A DNA stretch of 64,000 bases from Stenocarpella maydis (Eukaryota; Ascomycota; Sordariomycetes; Diaporthales; Diaporthaceae). Below are positions 33,861 to 46,543 of the stretch, in pieces (within the stretch, counting starts at the first letter, position 1; the number at the start of each line of letters is the position of its first letter). The stretch covers positions 28,755 to 92,754 of the forward strand of contig NQMI01000149.1 in the NCBI GenBank assembly GCA_002270565.1, read 5' to 3'. The notes under the pieces are model-generated. The model was not told where the DNA came from. It was given only the letters and a program-made list of their open reading frames with translations, and ran no database searches. The position numbers and the translations under genes were made by a program.

Positions 33861-34865
33861 TCAGGGAGTGAATATCTGATTAGTACCTGTAGCACCTGCA
33901 CCACCGGTATCTGCCCCTCCAGGGATAAAGATCTGCCCACCCACCACCGAGGTGGCAGTACCGTGTCGAGGCAACGGCATAGGAGGTAGCACCTCCCACG
34001 AGTCGCTCCCAACATCATAGACCTCCACGTTGTCGAAGATGCCGTTACCAACAGGGTTTCCTTCCCCTCCAAAGGTGTAGATCTTGCCTCCCAGCAACGC
34101 CGTGGAGTGGCTTCCCCTGGGCGTCGGCATCCCGGTTCTCGCCACCCAGACGCGGTCTCGGGCGGCGAGATTCATCGTCAGCACGCTCCCGCGCACGTTC
34201 TTCTCGCCGCTGACTCTCCCACCAACGACATAAAACGTGTCGTTGAGCACGATGCCGCCGCAGTGGTCCCGCCCCCCGCCGGGCAGGTCAGGAAAGTCCG
34301 TGTCCCACTCGCGGGTCCGCGTGTTATACATGGAGACCCACGGGATCGTGTACTGTACGCCGTTGAAGAAGTTGGTGTAGTTTAGTCCCCCGGCGATGAT
34401 GATGTTCTCGCGCCAGACACCCACGGCCGAGGCGCCTCTCTCGGTGCCTGCGGGCATGGCCGGCAGGTCGGCCCATGCGTCGTCCTCGGGCGAGTAGACC
34501 CAGCCGTTGCCGATGGGCCAGTTCTCCCCGTCTCCGGCGATAGCGCCTAGCACGTAAAGCTTGCCACCGAGGGTGGCCATGTTGGCGTGGTTGACTGGGA
34601 TCGGGATGTCTGCTGCCCTGCTCCAGGTGTCGGTCGTCGTCGAGTACACCTGCATGTGTGCCAGGGAAGGAATGCTGGTGCGGTTGGCGGGGACTGTAGT
34701 TATGCCTCCGACAATGTAAAAATCAGACCCGAGTGTGGCGACGCTTTCTTCCTGCTGGGGACCGAGTGGGATCGGCGAGCGCAAACCCCATCGTGGCTGT
34801 TCAGAAGGCTGGGACGAGAGCGAAGCGGCGGCAAGAGCCAACAAGGGAAGGAGTCTCCAAAACAT
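33861..34865 (-). CDS. Secreted kelch-repeat beta-propeller protein
   Basis: Single exon, 334 residues. A signal peptide is clear (MFWRLLPLLALAAASLSS). Six kelch blades follow, marked by the hydrophobic-Gly-Gly strands FYIVGG, LYVLGA, IIIAGG, FYVVGG, IYTFGG and IFIPGG, each with the downstream Tyr/Trp pair (for example VYSTTTDTWSRA). It ends soon after the last blade with no catalytic domain, so it is not a galactose oxidase, which has extra copper-ligand domains. It converges with the PKS, with only 53 bases between stop codons. Kelch propellers mostly bind partners or sugars; a few in fungal metabolite loci act on pathway intermediates. Role here unknown. Confidence 0.85.
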   Translation of the reverse strand: MFWRLLPLLALAAASLSSQPSEQPRWGLRSPIPLGPQQEESVATLGSDFYIVGGITTVPANRTSIPSLAHMQVYSTTTDTWSRAADIPIPVNHANMATLGGKLYVLGAIAGDGENWPIGNGWVYSPEDDAWADLPAMPAGTERGASAVGVWRENIIIAGGLNYTNFFNGVQYTIPWVSMYNTRTREWDTDFPDLPGGGRDHCGGIVLNDTFYVVGGRVSGEKNVRGSVLTMNLAARDRVWVARTGMPTPRGSHSTALLGGKIYTFGGEGNPVGNGIFDNVEVYDVGSDSWEVLPPMPLPRHGTATSVVGGQIFIPGGADTGGAGATGTNQIFTP

Positions 34866-36840
34866 CTTGAAGGTTTGCCGATTACAATGCTATGTTATGT
34901 TGCCTTATGAGGGACTGAGAGACAAGTGGTATTTCCCACCTCAAAAGTGTGCTGGGGGGAGTAGCAGTCAGGATTTTGTCTTCTCAGGACCTGGAAAGTG
35001 ATCAACTTAAAAGATTTAAACATGGGCTTCGGGAATCGTGTAAATGAATATGCAATTATTATCTTAAACCTCATCTCTCGACCTATCGTTCCTCCAATTT
35101 CAAGCTTTTCCAATCTGCGCGTAAATGATTCAACCCCTGTCTTCATGTGGAGAGAAGCTTAGCCCTCCTGCAGGGATCTTCTGCAATGTGGAGGCCAGAT
35201 AAAAGAGACGGTGGGGGGGGGGGGGGGGGAGTCAGGGACAAGCGAGTGTACTACTTAAGTATCACCTATACAGGTACCTAGGTACTTAGTAATGTGACTC
35301 CAGAGACGGCCAAGAGAGCGAGTTTTTCGTTCCAATCATTCCAGGTCCGAACAATCAAATTGACGAGTTGTTATTGCCTGTGTTTGTTTGAACATATTGA
35401 TTGTGGTGGTACGGCCAGGAGGGCGTGCTGCAGATGACACGTCAAATATGCCCACTACCGCATTGCCCCGAATTAAGGAGTAAGGCATAAGTAATAGTAG
35501 GGCGTTATACCATGGCCGTCTTTTTTGAATTCAGGGAAGGGCTTCGATTTATACACTTGCGCTTCATACCTAGATACATAAGTACACAGAAGTAAGTACC
35601 CAAGCAGTACCGACTCGGTTCCTTCGTACAGTCAATGATTACACGCAGCATCTAATAAGTAACAAAATACCGATAGCAGTTAGTTCATTAAACACAATAG
35701 TCTGTGACACGTGGCCTGCTCATTCCCACGGGTTTGGAGAGCAGTATACTATAGGCACCCGAGCCTGATAGGCAAGACACGAGGAGGGTAGCGCTCGGAT
35801 TGATGTTGACGAGAGGCCTAAACTGGGGTCATCCCTATTCCACTGATTTCTCTCAGTCCCTCAGACTTGGATCAACGTGAGAAACACTATAACATGGCCT
35901 GTTCTGCATTGCAAATGGCATTTAGCATAGTACCTCTAGGTGGCCACGCTGCTGATCGTGTGTACTTCCGGGCTTATCATTCTGATCAAAGCATACAGAA
36001 AACGGATCATCATGAAAACCACGATACATGGAACGCCCCCCAATGCGTGAGCAGATCCATCTCAGACCGTGTTCATATTGCCTGCACCCAGCGTTTCTAG
36101 AGCTCTAGCGCCTGAAGTATAAGGCCTAAATGCCCTCTGCTGGTCTGCTCCGGCCAGAGGCTGAGAACATACCTATGGCAGAGGTACTGACTGCACGGGA
36201 AGTGCTTAGAAGAGCAACCAAGATCAGCATGCATACCTGGTCAAGAGAGGCGCGATGTGAGGGTCCGTGGAAGATTAGGCTTTATCACCCCTGCAGAGGT
36301 GTACATACATAGGTAGTACTACGTGGGGGACTGCGGGACACGGGCGGACTGGGTGGAGCGCACTGCATAGTGTATACTATGGTAGTCTACATACATAGTT
36401 GTGGCCGGGATTGGTCTGGGGTTGTGCTGCTGCTCGCGGAGACTACGGATACGATGCCGGTGCCCTCCCGCACAGGAACCCCTGTGCCGACGTCTACGCG
36501 ATGCGCGGAACCTGGCGGACGGCGAGTCCACGGGGCGAGTCATTAGGTCTTGTAGCAATGCGTAGATGTGGCCTCCGTGTTGTCGGGCGCGTGGAAACAG
36601 AATGAATTCCTAGCTCGTCGTAGATGGCCATGCCAGCCTCGCCGGGTGCTCGCTGCGGCACCCCGAGCAGAGATGACAGAGCCGCACGCCAGACACTCGT
36701 GTTGCCAGCCCCGGCACCACAACAGCTCATCCAAGGCACCAGCGGCCGGGCTCACACACGGCGGACACCACAGCCGAGAGATGCATGTCCCGTATTCTCC
36801 CCCGGGGAGGGCGGCTCACCGCCCAGCGGCCGAGAAGTCC
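34866..36840. other. Intergenic between kelch gene and CoA-transferase
   Basis: No gene seen on either strand. A run of 17 G lies at 35213-35229. The left part is the presumed promoter of the minus-strand kelch gene; the right end becomes GC-rich as it nears the CoA-transferase. Confidence 0.5.
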
Positions 36841-38537
36841 CTAAACTCGTGGTGACAAAAGGGCACGGGGGGGGCTCGCCCACCTCGGCGAGTGGCCCGG
36901 GTCGTCGTAGCGCACGACGGGGGCCAGGACGCGGAGGTCGGAACCAAAGACGGAGTCGCCGAAGCGCACGTAGTAGTCGTCGCTGCGGACGAGGTCGCTG
37001 TGCCTGTCCCAGGCGTCGATGACGGAGTAGTAGAGCGGGGCGACGTGGGCGTCGCTGGACCAGGCGGGGAAGCGGTACCGGTCGGCGATGGCGCGCACGA
37101 CATGGCGCCGGTACAGGCGCACCTCCGGGTCGAGCGTGGCCATGTTGTAGGCGGCCAGCGACGCGTGCCCCGCGTAGGACCCCCCCAGCCTTGCGCGGTC
37201 GCGCAGGGCGCACATGGCGGTGAGGGCCATCAGGATGCCCGTGGACATGTCCGAGATGGGCAGGCTGGGCAGCACGCCCTGGCCGCCGGGGCAGCCCATG
37301 GCCTGCCCCATCACGTACGAGCTGCCCGCGGCGGCGTCGGCGACCTGCTGCCAGCCGGGCCGCTCGGCGTAGTAGCCGTCGGGCCCGTAGCAGTTCTCGT
37401 CGACGTAGACGATGCCCCACCCGCGCCTCCGGGCTGCCGCCAGCGCCGCGTCGCGCCCGAGGCCGCGGCGCGCCAGCGAGCCCAGGCGGTAGCCCCCTGG
37501 AGGACGACGTCGGCCTGCGCGAAGAGCTCGAGCAGCCTCGCGCGGCCGCGGGGGCCGCCGAGGTCCAGGTCGACGGTGGTCTTGCCGGCCATGAGCCCGG
37601 ACGGCTGCGCGGGCGTGTAGTCCTTGAGCCGCGACGAGTTGACGCGTATGACCTCGGCGCCCATCGATGCCAGCGCCGCGCCCGCCGCCGCCCCGGCAAT
37701 GATGCGCGTCAGCTCGACCACCCTGATCCCGGCCAGCGGCCGCCTGTCGTCGCCCACGGCGGGTGGCGGCAGTGGCGGCGGCGGGAGGTGCTCGTGGCCC
37801 GGCAGCGCGGCGTAGCTGACGAGCGGGTGGCGCGCGAGCGACCGGCCCATCTCGGTGGCGCGCCACTGCGCGGGCGACCACACGACGGAGCCCGCGAGCC
37901 CGCGCTCGAGCATGAGCTGCTCGAGCTCGCGCGCGCGGCAGGCCCGCACCTTGTCCTGGATGAGCGCGTAGGCGGCGTCCTCGGTGCGCACCTCGGCGTC
38001 CATGTCCCTCCCGATGCCCAGCACGCCCAGCATCGCCCACGGGTCCAGCGAGCCGTGCAGCTGGAACCACACGCCCGCGTCCGCCGTCTCGTACATGGCC
38101 GTCGCGCGGTACACGAGCGGCGACCCGGACGCGCGGTCCGCGTCCCACTGCGGCACCGTCGGCAGCCTGAGCACGGCAGGGCCCGAGGTGCCGTCGGCGC
38201 TGACGAGGGCGGCCGTGGCTGGATACAGGCCCGCGTGGTTGGTGTTGACGCGCGTGGTGGTGCTGTTGGTGAGCCCGCGGTGGCGCAGCATCTCGAGCCC
38301 GACGATGCCCGCCATGGCGTGCAGCACCGCCGTGAGCGCCTGCGACTTGATGGGCCCCGGGATGCACGGCAGGTCGTCGCCCTCGAACTCGACCCCGCCC
38401 AACAGCGCCTCGTCCGTGGTGAAGCCGGGCGTCCGCGCCGCCAGCACGCGCAGCAGCCGCCGGCACTCGGCCGGGACGCCCACGGACTCGCTGTCGACCA
38501 CCGCCCCGTCTCCGTAGCTCTCGTCGTCGGCCGTCAT
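36841..38537 (-). CDS. Family III CoA-transferase (CaiB/BaiF type) with a frame break
   Basis: The N-terminal frame (38537 to about 37500) includes RRPLAGIRVVELTRIIAGAAAG and ALASMGAEVIRVNS, the Rossmann-like start of the class III CoA-transferase domain, preceded by about 260 residues with a partial first repeat, as in fungal two-part members. The C-terminal part lies in another frame: GYRLGSLARRGLG, VYVDENCYGPDGYY, SGWQQ-like PGWQQVADAA, and ISDMSTG, whose Asp fits the position expected for the catalytic or conserved acidic residue. The switch falls at a run of five C (37493-37497; G on the coding strand); a one-base gain or two-base loss there restores ADVVLQGYRLGS. It could be an assembly error or a real null allele. 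The enzyme would move CoA between acids. Very GC-rich. Confidence 0.75.
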
Positions 38538-38961
38538 GGCTTATGGGCGTGCTGGCGAAGTGCCTGTCTTGGCCCAAGGGGGGTGGGTTGCGAGGAGGTG
38601 GGTATTTACTTGCGTATGGTAGATGCCTAGGTACTCAAGTAGGTATGTAAACTTGATAGCCTGGTAGACAATGTGGTACTGCGGCTTCATATCGAGTCTC
38701 TTTATTTGTTCTCAACCTATGCTAAGACATTAATCTTATATACTAGTAAATAATGGCATCTAATTGCTGATTTATGCATTAAGATGGATGCCTCTATTAA
38801 TTAATTTCATTAACTATTTAGCTACTTTACTTTGTTTTTAATTATTAAAGACTTTTGAAATTAATTTTTAACAAATTATATTTTATTTTTTAACATTTTT
38901 ATATTCTTTTTTATATTTTTCCGTATTTTTTTATATTTTGTTTTATATTTTTAAATCAATA
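38538..38961. other. Promoter side of CoA-transferase grading into AT-rich sequence
   Basis: The first 100 bases are the presumed promoter of the CoA-transferase. From about 38690 the sequence turns strongly AT-rich with many TTTTATATTTT words, outside the copia element's left LTR. No gene. Confidence 0.5.
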
Positions 38962-39176
38962 TGTAGCAATAGTAGTGTGCAACAGCACATTGGTGGGCTA
39001 TCGCTACAGCCACCGTACTATAGCCAGAGGGCGTAGTTTCTTACTAAGCAACTACCACCCACTATATAGACCCGAGATAGCTGGTGGGCTACGCCCACTG
39101 TAACCACTACTCAAAAGACAGAGAGAAATACAAGAACAACACCCCACTCGTATTGCAATACGTGACCCATCTAATA
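38962..39176 (+). repeat. Left LTR of the copia element
   Basis: 215 bases, TGTAGCAATAG to CTAATA. The end differs from the right LTR (CCAACA) by C-to-T changes. It contains CTATATAGACCCGAG, a TATA-type promoter word, also present in the right LTR. Confidence 0.9.
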
Positions 39177-39711
39177 CTAATTAGTGGTTACAAGGGCAAC
39201 TATAGATTAGCAAGGATTAAAGAGATAGATCATTACTACTTTAACAGTGGCTATACTAACGGTACTAATAGCATTACTCCTTAAAGACACTCCAGTAGTC
39301 TTTAGCAATATTATTACTACCCATTATGAGAAGAAGAGGGCTCTATATATATAACGCTATACTCCACCATTATCTTACACGCATCTATTACGCCCTAAGT
39401 ATTATTAGAAAGCAACTGCAGAATGCATAAGGCTGTATAATATTGCCAACCCATGGCTACTCTTGAAGATAACGCTGGAGATATCACTACTTTAGCACCG
39501 ATTGGCAACTACCCTGGCAATCCCCTTGGCAATCAGCTATACTAGCCGAGGTTAATCTTACCAGCCGGCACATCTTCACTACCCCTGCTAACAGCTTACC
39601 CCTATATACTCACTACCCCTTATTACTATCTTTTTTACCCCTACTTTGCCCCAGCATACCCCTATTCTTTACTATAATACTATATATTAACCATATGATC
39701 CATATATTATA

Positions 39712-39945
39712 ATGGCGAACCCCTGTGATAAAGATAATACTCCTACGCCATCAGCATCAATAGCTGTACTAATAGTTACTACTAGTCTTGACTTTATCAA
39801 CTTGTTGGATATAATTAAGGATATATTACTTAGGGAGGCTACTGCTAAGATAAGCCTTAACTCCAGTCTATGGGGGGTAGACCCAGATCTAGATGCTCTA
39901 AGTAACTTAAGACTATATACAATCTATCTCAATACCTATATATAA
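39712..39945 (+). pseudogene. Gag relic of the copia element
   Basis: A 77-codon frame starting MANPCDKDNTPTPSASIAVL, followed by more Gag-like sequence in broken frames. The position just inside the left LTR and the acidic/polar composition fit a copia Gag start. Not functional. Confidence 0.5.
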
Positions 39946-42900
39946 GCATACTATCAAGCATATATAAGGCATATCAGCTAGGAAGTTTATATTAACTTTA
40001 AGGATAACTTTAGGGACTAAAAGGAGCAAACATTTAAAGCAATCCATTATAATATCCTTACTACCCTTAACAAGATACTATCAAGTAAGGGAATATATCT
40101 ATACGTTAATGATAATATAAAAACCTTTATAGAACTATTAAAGATAGATTCCCTACTAAAAGCCCTAGTATTTGCATAATACCAGCACTAATAAATAATA
40201 TATTTAGAGAGATATTATAACTATATCCCTTTTAATAATAGTCTATCATTTGAGGAACGCTAACTAGCACCAAGTAGCAATAGAGGGATAGGCCTAAGTA
40301 CCTATAGACCTATATTACAACTTACTGCCCTAGCCGTACCCAGATCTCAGTCCCTATCCCATTAGCTATAGGGCATGTACAACTACAAGACTTCTGATAG
40401 CTATAGATCAACACTTAAGTGGGAGGAATTCCGAGCTGCCTATGAGAAGCATGCTACGATCCCTCTACAATAGTTATATGCTATATTACTGGAGAAGGGC
40501 ATATCTGCTAATATAGCCAAGTACTACTCAGATAATGAGAAATTTACTGGAGTAATGGATAAAATACTTAATAATAAAATCTGTCTCTTTTATAATATCT
40601 ATAAAAACAACTACCTATACCTAACTTACTTCTAGACAGCATTACTCGTAATGTTAAAGAGTAAAGCTAAGGATTTTTATATATAGTTAATTACAAATAA
40701 GGATACCTTTGCTATAATATATGCTAAACTTAAGTAATGATTTAATACAGATGACAGGTAATAAGTATATTTAATAATATGGAATACTACTACTTTTATA
40801 TTAATATAGTAGAAAAATAAGGGCAAAATCTTATTAGAAATAGTGGAAATCTTGATTAAAAATATAAAGTAATACTCCTAAATACTTGGCTATAAAGAAG
40901 TATTGGGAGACAAACTACTATATGATAACCTTATCCATGCTATATGCAGTATACTTGAGTTCTACTTTATTAAGCTGATAGCCCTAGCTACTGCTAATGA
41001 AGTATATAATATGCTCTATTATTACGCTATATTATTAGGGCCTTAATGCCCCTCCCGGTTATATACTATAGGGTAAGGCAATAATAATAAATAGGATGGT
41101 AATTATAATAAGGATGAAGAATAAGATAATAAGTAGTACCTTAATAGTAACTAGTTCTATTTTAACTGCTAGTATAATAATAACCGGCGGTATAGAGGCA
41201 ACTACCTAAGGAACTCTATGCGTGGATAATATCCCCCAGGATAAGGCAATTACTATCCCTAAGGCAACTTCCAGCTGCTCTTTAGAGGATACAACCGCCC
41301 CTATGGAAAGAATAATGGAAACAGTCCCCTATATAAAAAGAAATACTTTATTTGCTAGAAGTAAGGATGCTAGTTATCAAATTACTCTTTTGAAGACCGC
41401 CAGAGGGCTCAAGGCATATATATAAATATATATAGTGCTATAGACCAACCCCCTTTAGATAATGAATTTCATATGGTTCTTGTTAACTATAAGGGCATTA
41501 ACTATAAGGGTAACAACCAGGAGAGCACTAGCATATTTATTAGTAATATTAAAGCCTAAGAAAACTATATGTGGCTGGTAGATCAAGCTTTCCTTCATAC
41601 CTTTGGTATTAATAATAATAAGGAGGATTAGAATGGCCCTAGCTCCATAACTAATGAGAATAATGTTGGCAGCAGTAATAATAAAGCTGATAAGGAAGCT
41701 AGCGATATTAAGGAAGTCTTTACAATAGATAACTACTCGCGCTAGTGCTTCTAGGAGATCCTCCTGGATACTGGTGCAGCTAAATATTCTACTGCTAGGT
41801 ATAATTAATATACTGCTTTATAGCAACTATTACTTATTACTCTTAATAAGTTTTGTATAGGTGAAGCATTAGTTTGCTTTAGATTAGGAAAACTACTATA
41901 GCTAATAGGAGTAACTATAGTTAATATAATAGCTAGCAACTTAATGTTCTATATAATGAAGATAGTAACCCCTTTCCTCTTATATATATAAGATATGAAT
42001 ATATACTTACTTTTTAAATAAAATATAATTAATAAAATTATATAATATAAGCTAAATTAGTAGTATAAGAAGATGTTTTTTATTACTTGGAAGTAGGGAT
42101 ACCTATAGTTCCTTATGAATATTAATAAGAATAATAATACCCCTATTCTCTTCCTTATGGAAGTTAAACTATAGCGGCTATATAGATGATTTGGGCACCT
42201 ATCTGTAGATTGTCTTTCCCGGCTGTTAATAGGCGCGGGCTATAATACTGATTTCTTAGTATTAGAGGCTATTACTAAGTTCTGTTACTACTGCTAAATG
42301 CACTCTCCATGCCCTAAGATTATTTATTCACTTATAAATTAACTTTAACATAACGTTTGCTAATAAATGTAAATAAACTTAATAGGCCTTCCTTATATTC
42401 ATAGTTTTTTACTAGCTTACTCCTTCTAGCTGGAATCAATCTTCACCTTTCTTTTCCACTACAAGATACATACCGGAAGCCCCTGATAAAGTGCTGATTT
42501 AAATAACTATATTGGTCCATAGACACTTATATTAAATCCGGACTAACTTTGCTTCTAGCGAGTTCAAGAGTATAGCATATATTATGGGGATTATATATAA
42601 ACAGATACCTACAGAAGTATATTAGTTAATCAGCAAAATAAAGCAATATCACACTCATTTATACAGGGCTTTTAATATCTTATATACTAAGTTATTAACT
42701 ATATTTACTAAGGAAGCCATACTATAGATAAGCTTTACAGCAGTCAACAATATAGTTAGCCCGGATGGCCTCATGCTAACTCTCCTAGTGTTTAGAATAT
42801 ACCCATATATAACAGAAGACTCTACCCCTACGCCATCTACTCTAAGGAGAGCCAAGGTAATATAAAAGGTAATAAAGAAAATCAGAAGAATTAATGCAGC

Positions 42901-43699
42901 ACATAAAATCAATAAAGCATTATACATAAGGAACAGCCCAGATATATCAGGAATCTCAAGCCTTCCACTCTAAAGTAAAGTTTGCATATAGTAAGAAAAG
43001 ACTAAGTGGTAAGGCTTATATAAACTGCTCTCTATTAATAACTACAATATAACAATTAACCTACTAAATAAACCAGTTGTTTTCCAATTAACCCTTATAT
43101 AGCTATACTACCAGGATAAAGAAGGACCTATTAATCTGCTTAACCCTAATAACATCCCTAAGGAGCCAGTATGCTTCAAGCCAGACCCTATATCAGCTAT
43201 CCCTAACCCAATAGTCCCTTAATAATAAAAACAGCTACAAGGAACTAAAAGCAAGCAGAAGGCAGTTATTACTACAGATAATGATAATAATAACCCTGCT
43301 ACTAATAATAATAATAATAAGGTAGAAGATAAAATCATTACCCATGCATTCCTTACCCAATGTAAGATTAAGAACCATAAACTCACTCTAAAGCTCCACT
43401 AGGATAGCATTATTACCACCTCAGGCAACCCCTTTAAGGAATTAAAGAATAGGGAAGTATCCAAGCTAATCAACCAAAGAGTATTCCAGTTTAAGCAGTT
43501 TAATAAGAGGAAATATAAAGGAATATAGATCTTTAAGTCTCATATTATTAAAGAGATTAAGGGTAAAACTAAGAAGCTATATAAGAAGTCTCACCTAATT
43601 ATAGCTAGCTTTAGGGATCTTATAAAGCATAAGATCCTTACACAATCACCAACAGTATAATATATAAGTCATTAACTCCTTCTTACCCTTACGCCTTTT

Positions 43700-43885
43700 T
43701 TGATAACTAAGGGACTATATCTTAAACTCCGTGATATTACCCAGGCCTATCTACAGTCAAAATCTACACTCAAGAGGCCTATCTTATACTACCTTCCTTT
43801 TAAAATAAGGGGTAAATACCCAGCTGGCATAATTATAAGGGTAATTAAGCCTCTATATAGCATTACTAAAGCCAGCATACACTAG
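43700..43885 (+). pseudogene. Reverse transcriptase relic of the copia element
   Basis: Contains DITQAYLQSKSTLKRPI and GIIIRVIKPLYSITKASIH, close to the copia RT consensus around the first catalytic Asp (D-I-x-x-A-Y) and the downstream L-Y-G-x-x-x-A block. Bounded by stops. Not functional. Confidence 0.75.
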
Positions 43886-44659
43886 TAGGCTATATATTAT
43901 AAACATCATATTAAGAAGCTGTGGATGATTATATCTGCATATAACCCGTGCCTCTTAATAGCTGACTATAGCAGCAAGGGCAGCAAGAGCATCTTTGGTA
44001 TCACTGCTATATAGATTAATAATACTCTTACCCTCTATACCCCGGCTTTCTCAGAACTTAAGGAGCAAAAAGTTAAGAAGGAGGAGATCCACTGTAAGCT
44101 AAAGAATAAATTAACCCCTAAGAGATTACTAGACTTTAACAATATAAAGATCATAATGTTACATAATAGCATTATACATCTCAGACAGAAGGGCCAAGGG
44201 GCAAAGATACAGCCAATTAACTATATAGCTATAGATTGCATTCAATAGTATATAGAATAACGGACATAAGGAGCATATCTAGCTTCTATTTGCTATCTAG
44301 AAGCAGCATTTAACCTCTCTATTATGGCATAAATTCAAGACTCTAAAGAAGAGGACTGTGCTAAGTTAAATAGGCAGCTAAAGTGGCAAGCAGATCACCT
44401 TAACTGTAGCCTTGACTATATTCCTCTGGACCTTGCGGCAGCTAAATTAATAATCTTTATAAACAGGTCTTTTACTAATAATAAGGACCTCAGTTCCCAA
44501 ATTAGCTATATAATTGCCCTAGTAAATAAAAAGCAAACTAAGCAACCATCTACATAGAAGATCACCAGAAACATCCTCCATTAGTCATCAATAAAGTATA
44601 AGAGGGTTACACACAGCATACTTGCTTCTAAGATTTACAGCATAGTTAATAGCTTTAAT

Positions 44660-44990
44660 ATGGGGATTGTAATATCAGCCACTTTGCACCAGATTACCAA
44701 ACGCCTAAGTCTACCAGAGATCCCTCTCATCATCTATACAGACTCATACTCATTATACAAGTATCTGGTTAAGCTAGGGATAATAAAAGAGAAACGCCTA
44801 ATAATCAACGTAATAGCATTAAGGCAGTTATATAAAAAGCATAAGATCTATAAAATCCAGTAGATTACTAGGGACTATAACCCAGCAGATGCCTTCACGA
44901 AGAGTACACCAAACAAGGCGCTAGAACGCCTCATTAACAACAATACCCTTATCATTAAGGTGGAAGGATATATAGACCGTAGCCAGTTAG
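44660..44990 (+). pseudogene. RNase H relic of the copia element
   Basis: The frame at 44660-44863 has PLIIYTDSYSLYKYLVKLG, with the RNase H TDS motif, and after an in-frame stop the sequence continues with ITRDYNPADAFTKS, the end of copia RNase H (N-x-A-D-x-x-T-K). Not functional. Confidence 0.7.
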
Positions 44991-46328
44991 TAACAACCCC
45001 TTCCTCTACCTAAACACCATATAAGGGATCATAACAATTACTGCAAGAACACCCATATACTGACTTACCCAGCAAAAGCATACTCAATAGCAATTAACTA
45101 ACCAATGCAACTTAATCAGCAATACACCAACACAACACCAACGCTACCCCATATAAAGGAAGAATTACTACTTCCCAGCACCCTAAGCCCCAGATGGAAG
45201 TTAATAAGTACCTTAAGATATAAAAAGGGATCACACAGTACTAACAACCAGCAAAACTTCAGATCCCCGTCAACTAGTTACCTGCGTCTTACCCTAAGGA
45301 GCTGCATAGTTGGCCAGTATATGGTTCAAATCCATCCTAAGGGCGAGACCTTGTAGCTAAGATTTTTATAGTGGTGCCTATATACTGAGGGTTTAGGTGA
45401 TAAGGGTTACCACTATCCCACAGGCACTTAAGTTGCCAGCTATGTATATCAAGCATCCCCGGTCAAGATTTCATGATTTTAACTCCTGCTCAATATATAT
45501 TTTATATACTTACTAAGAGCAGCATTAGATATTACACGCTCTACTATGCATTTTGTTAATAAGTTGGCTCTAATATGCTATTTATTACTATCTGCTATAA
45601 TCCCTACCTAACCTAACTACTACCTTATCCACACCTATCAACTCTTGCTATTAGCCTCTAATGGAGAGGGCTTTACTAAGTATTCTTCCCCTAAATGGCC
45701 TTAGGCGAAGAGGGCTTTTATAGATCGAGTTATTATTAAAACTTATCATTAATATCTACTATCAGATTAGCAGCTAATCTAGACTATACTTAATTTAGTT
45801 AATTATTAATACTTAGTAAAGAGAGAGAAGGAGTTCAGAAGGCCAGATAGTTATTATTCTAGTTCCAGGGAGTCCAAGCAATTATTATTCTAGCTCCAAG
45901 CAAATCCTTATTCAACCTATAGCCTATAGGTGAAGGAAGCACAAGTCCTTATTACGCATTTCTTTTAAAACCATTAAGTATTAAAAATAATAAATAAGCA
46001 GTATACATTAATAGAAGCAGATATTTTGCATAGGGAAAGCACTATATTATACCAAACCATATAATTACAGGCTCCTACTTTCTAGAGGAAGTAGGGACTA
46101 CTATAACACGCTAGGCCTCTCTGGGTGCTTATATTTAATGGGCACTTAGCACAACAGTATATTTGATGAACTTAGTAAAGGGGCTGCCATAACTAAAAGC
46201 AACGGCAATATAGGGATTCTAATAATGAATATAGCAATTCTTTTATTCTTATTATAATAGCGAGAGTGTGGGTTCAACCCCACGCCTGGGATTTTTTTAC
46301 TATAATTTTTAAAAGAAAAGACTACCAG

Positions 46329-46543
46329 TGTAGCAATAGTAGTGTGCAATAGCACATTGGTGGGCTATCGCTATAGCCACTGTACTGTAGCCAGAGGGCG
46401 TAGTTGCTTACTAAGCAACTACCACCCACTATATAGACCCGAGATAGCTGGCGGGCTATACCCACTACACCCACTACTCGAAAGACAGAGAGAAATATAA
46501 GAATAACACCCCACTCGTATTGCAATACGTGACCCATCCAACA
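46329..46543 (+). repeat. Right LTR of the copia element
   Basis: 215 bases, TGTAGCAATAG to CCAACA, the same length as the left LTR. A purine-rich tract (AAAAGAAAAGA) ends a few bases upstream and may be the polypurine tract. Confidence 0.9.

Larger units (their letters stand above)
38962..46543 (+). mobile_element. Degenerate full-length Ty1/copia retrotransposon
   Basis: Two 215-bp LTRs bound 7582 bases. Internal relics appear in the order Gag (about 39712-40050), protease with LLDTGAAKYSTA (about 41757-41792), an integrase HHCC zinc motif (Cys-Tyr-Tyr-Cys near 42285), reverse transcriptase (DITQAYLQSKS and RVIKPLYSITKA, 43700-43885) and RNase H (44660-44990, with YNPADAFTKS). Protease, integrase, RT, RNase H is the Ty1/copia order. 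Stops and frameshifts are everywhere, and the AT-rich composition suggests RIP. The five bases flanking each side do not match, so a target duplication is not visible. Confidence 0.9.

Noticed and set aside
36892..37620. Long plus-strand open frame (242 codons) and others at 37788-38630 opposite the CoA-transferase
   Set aside because: Shadow frames of a very GC-rich gene: composition of Val, Arg, Gly and Ala only, no family motif, while the minus strand shows clear CoA-transferase motifs.
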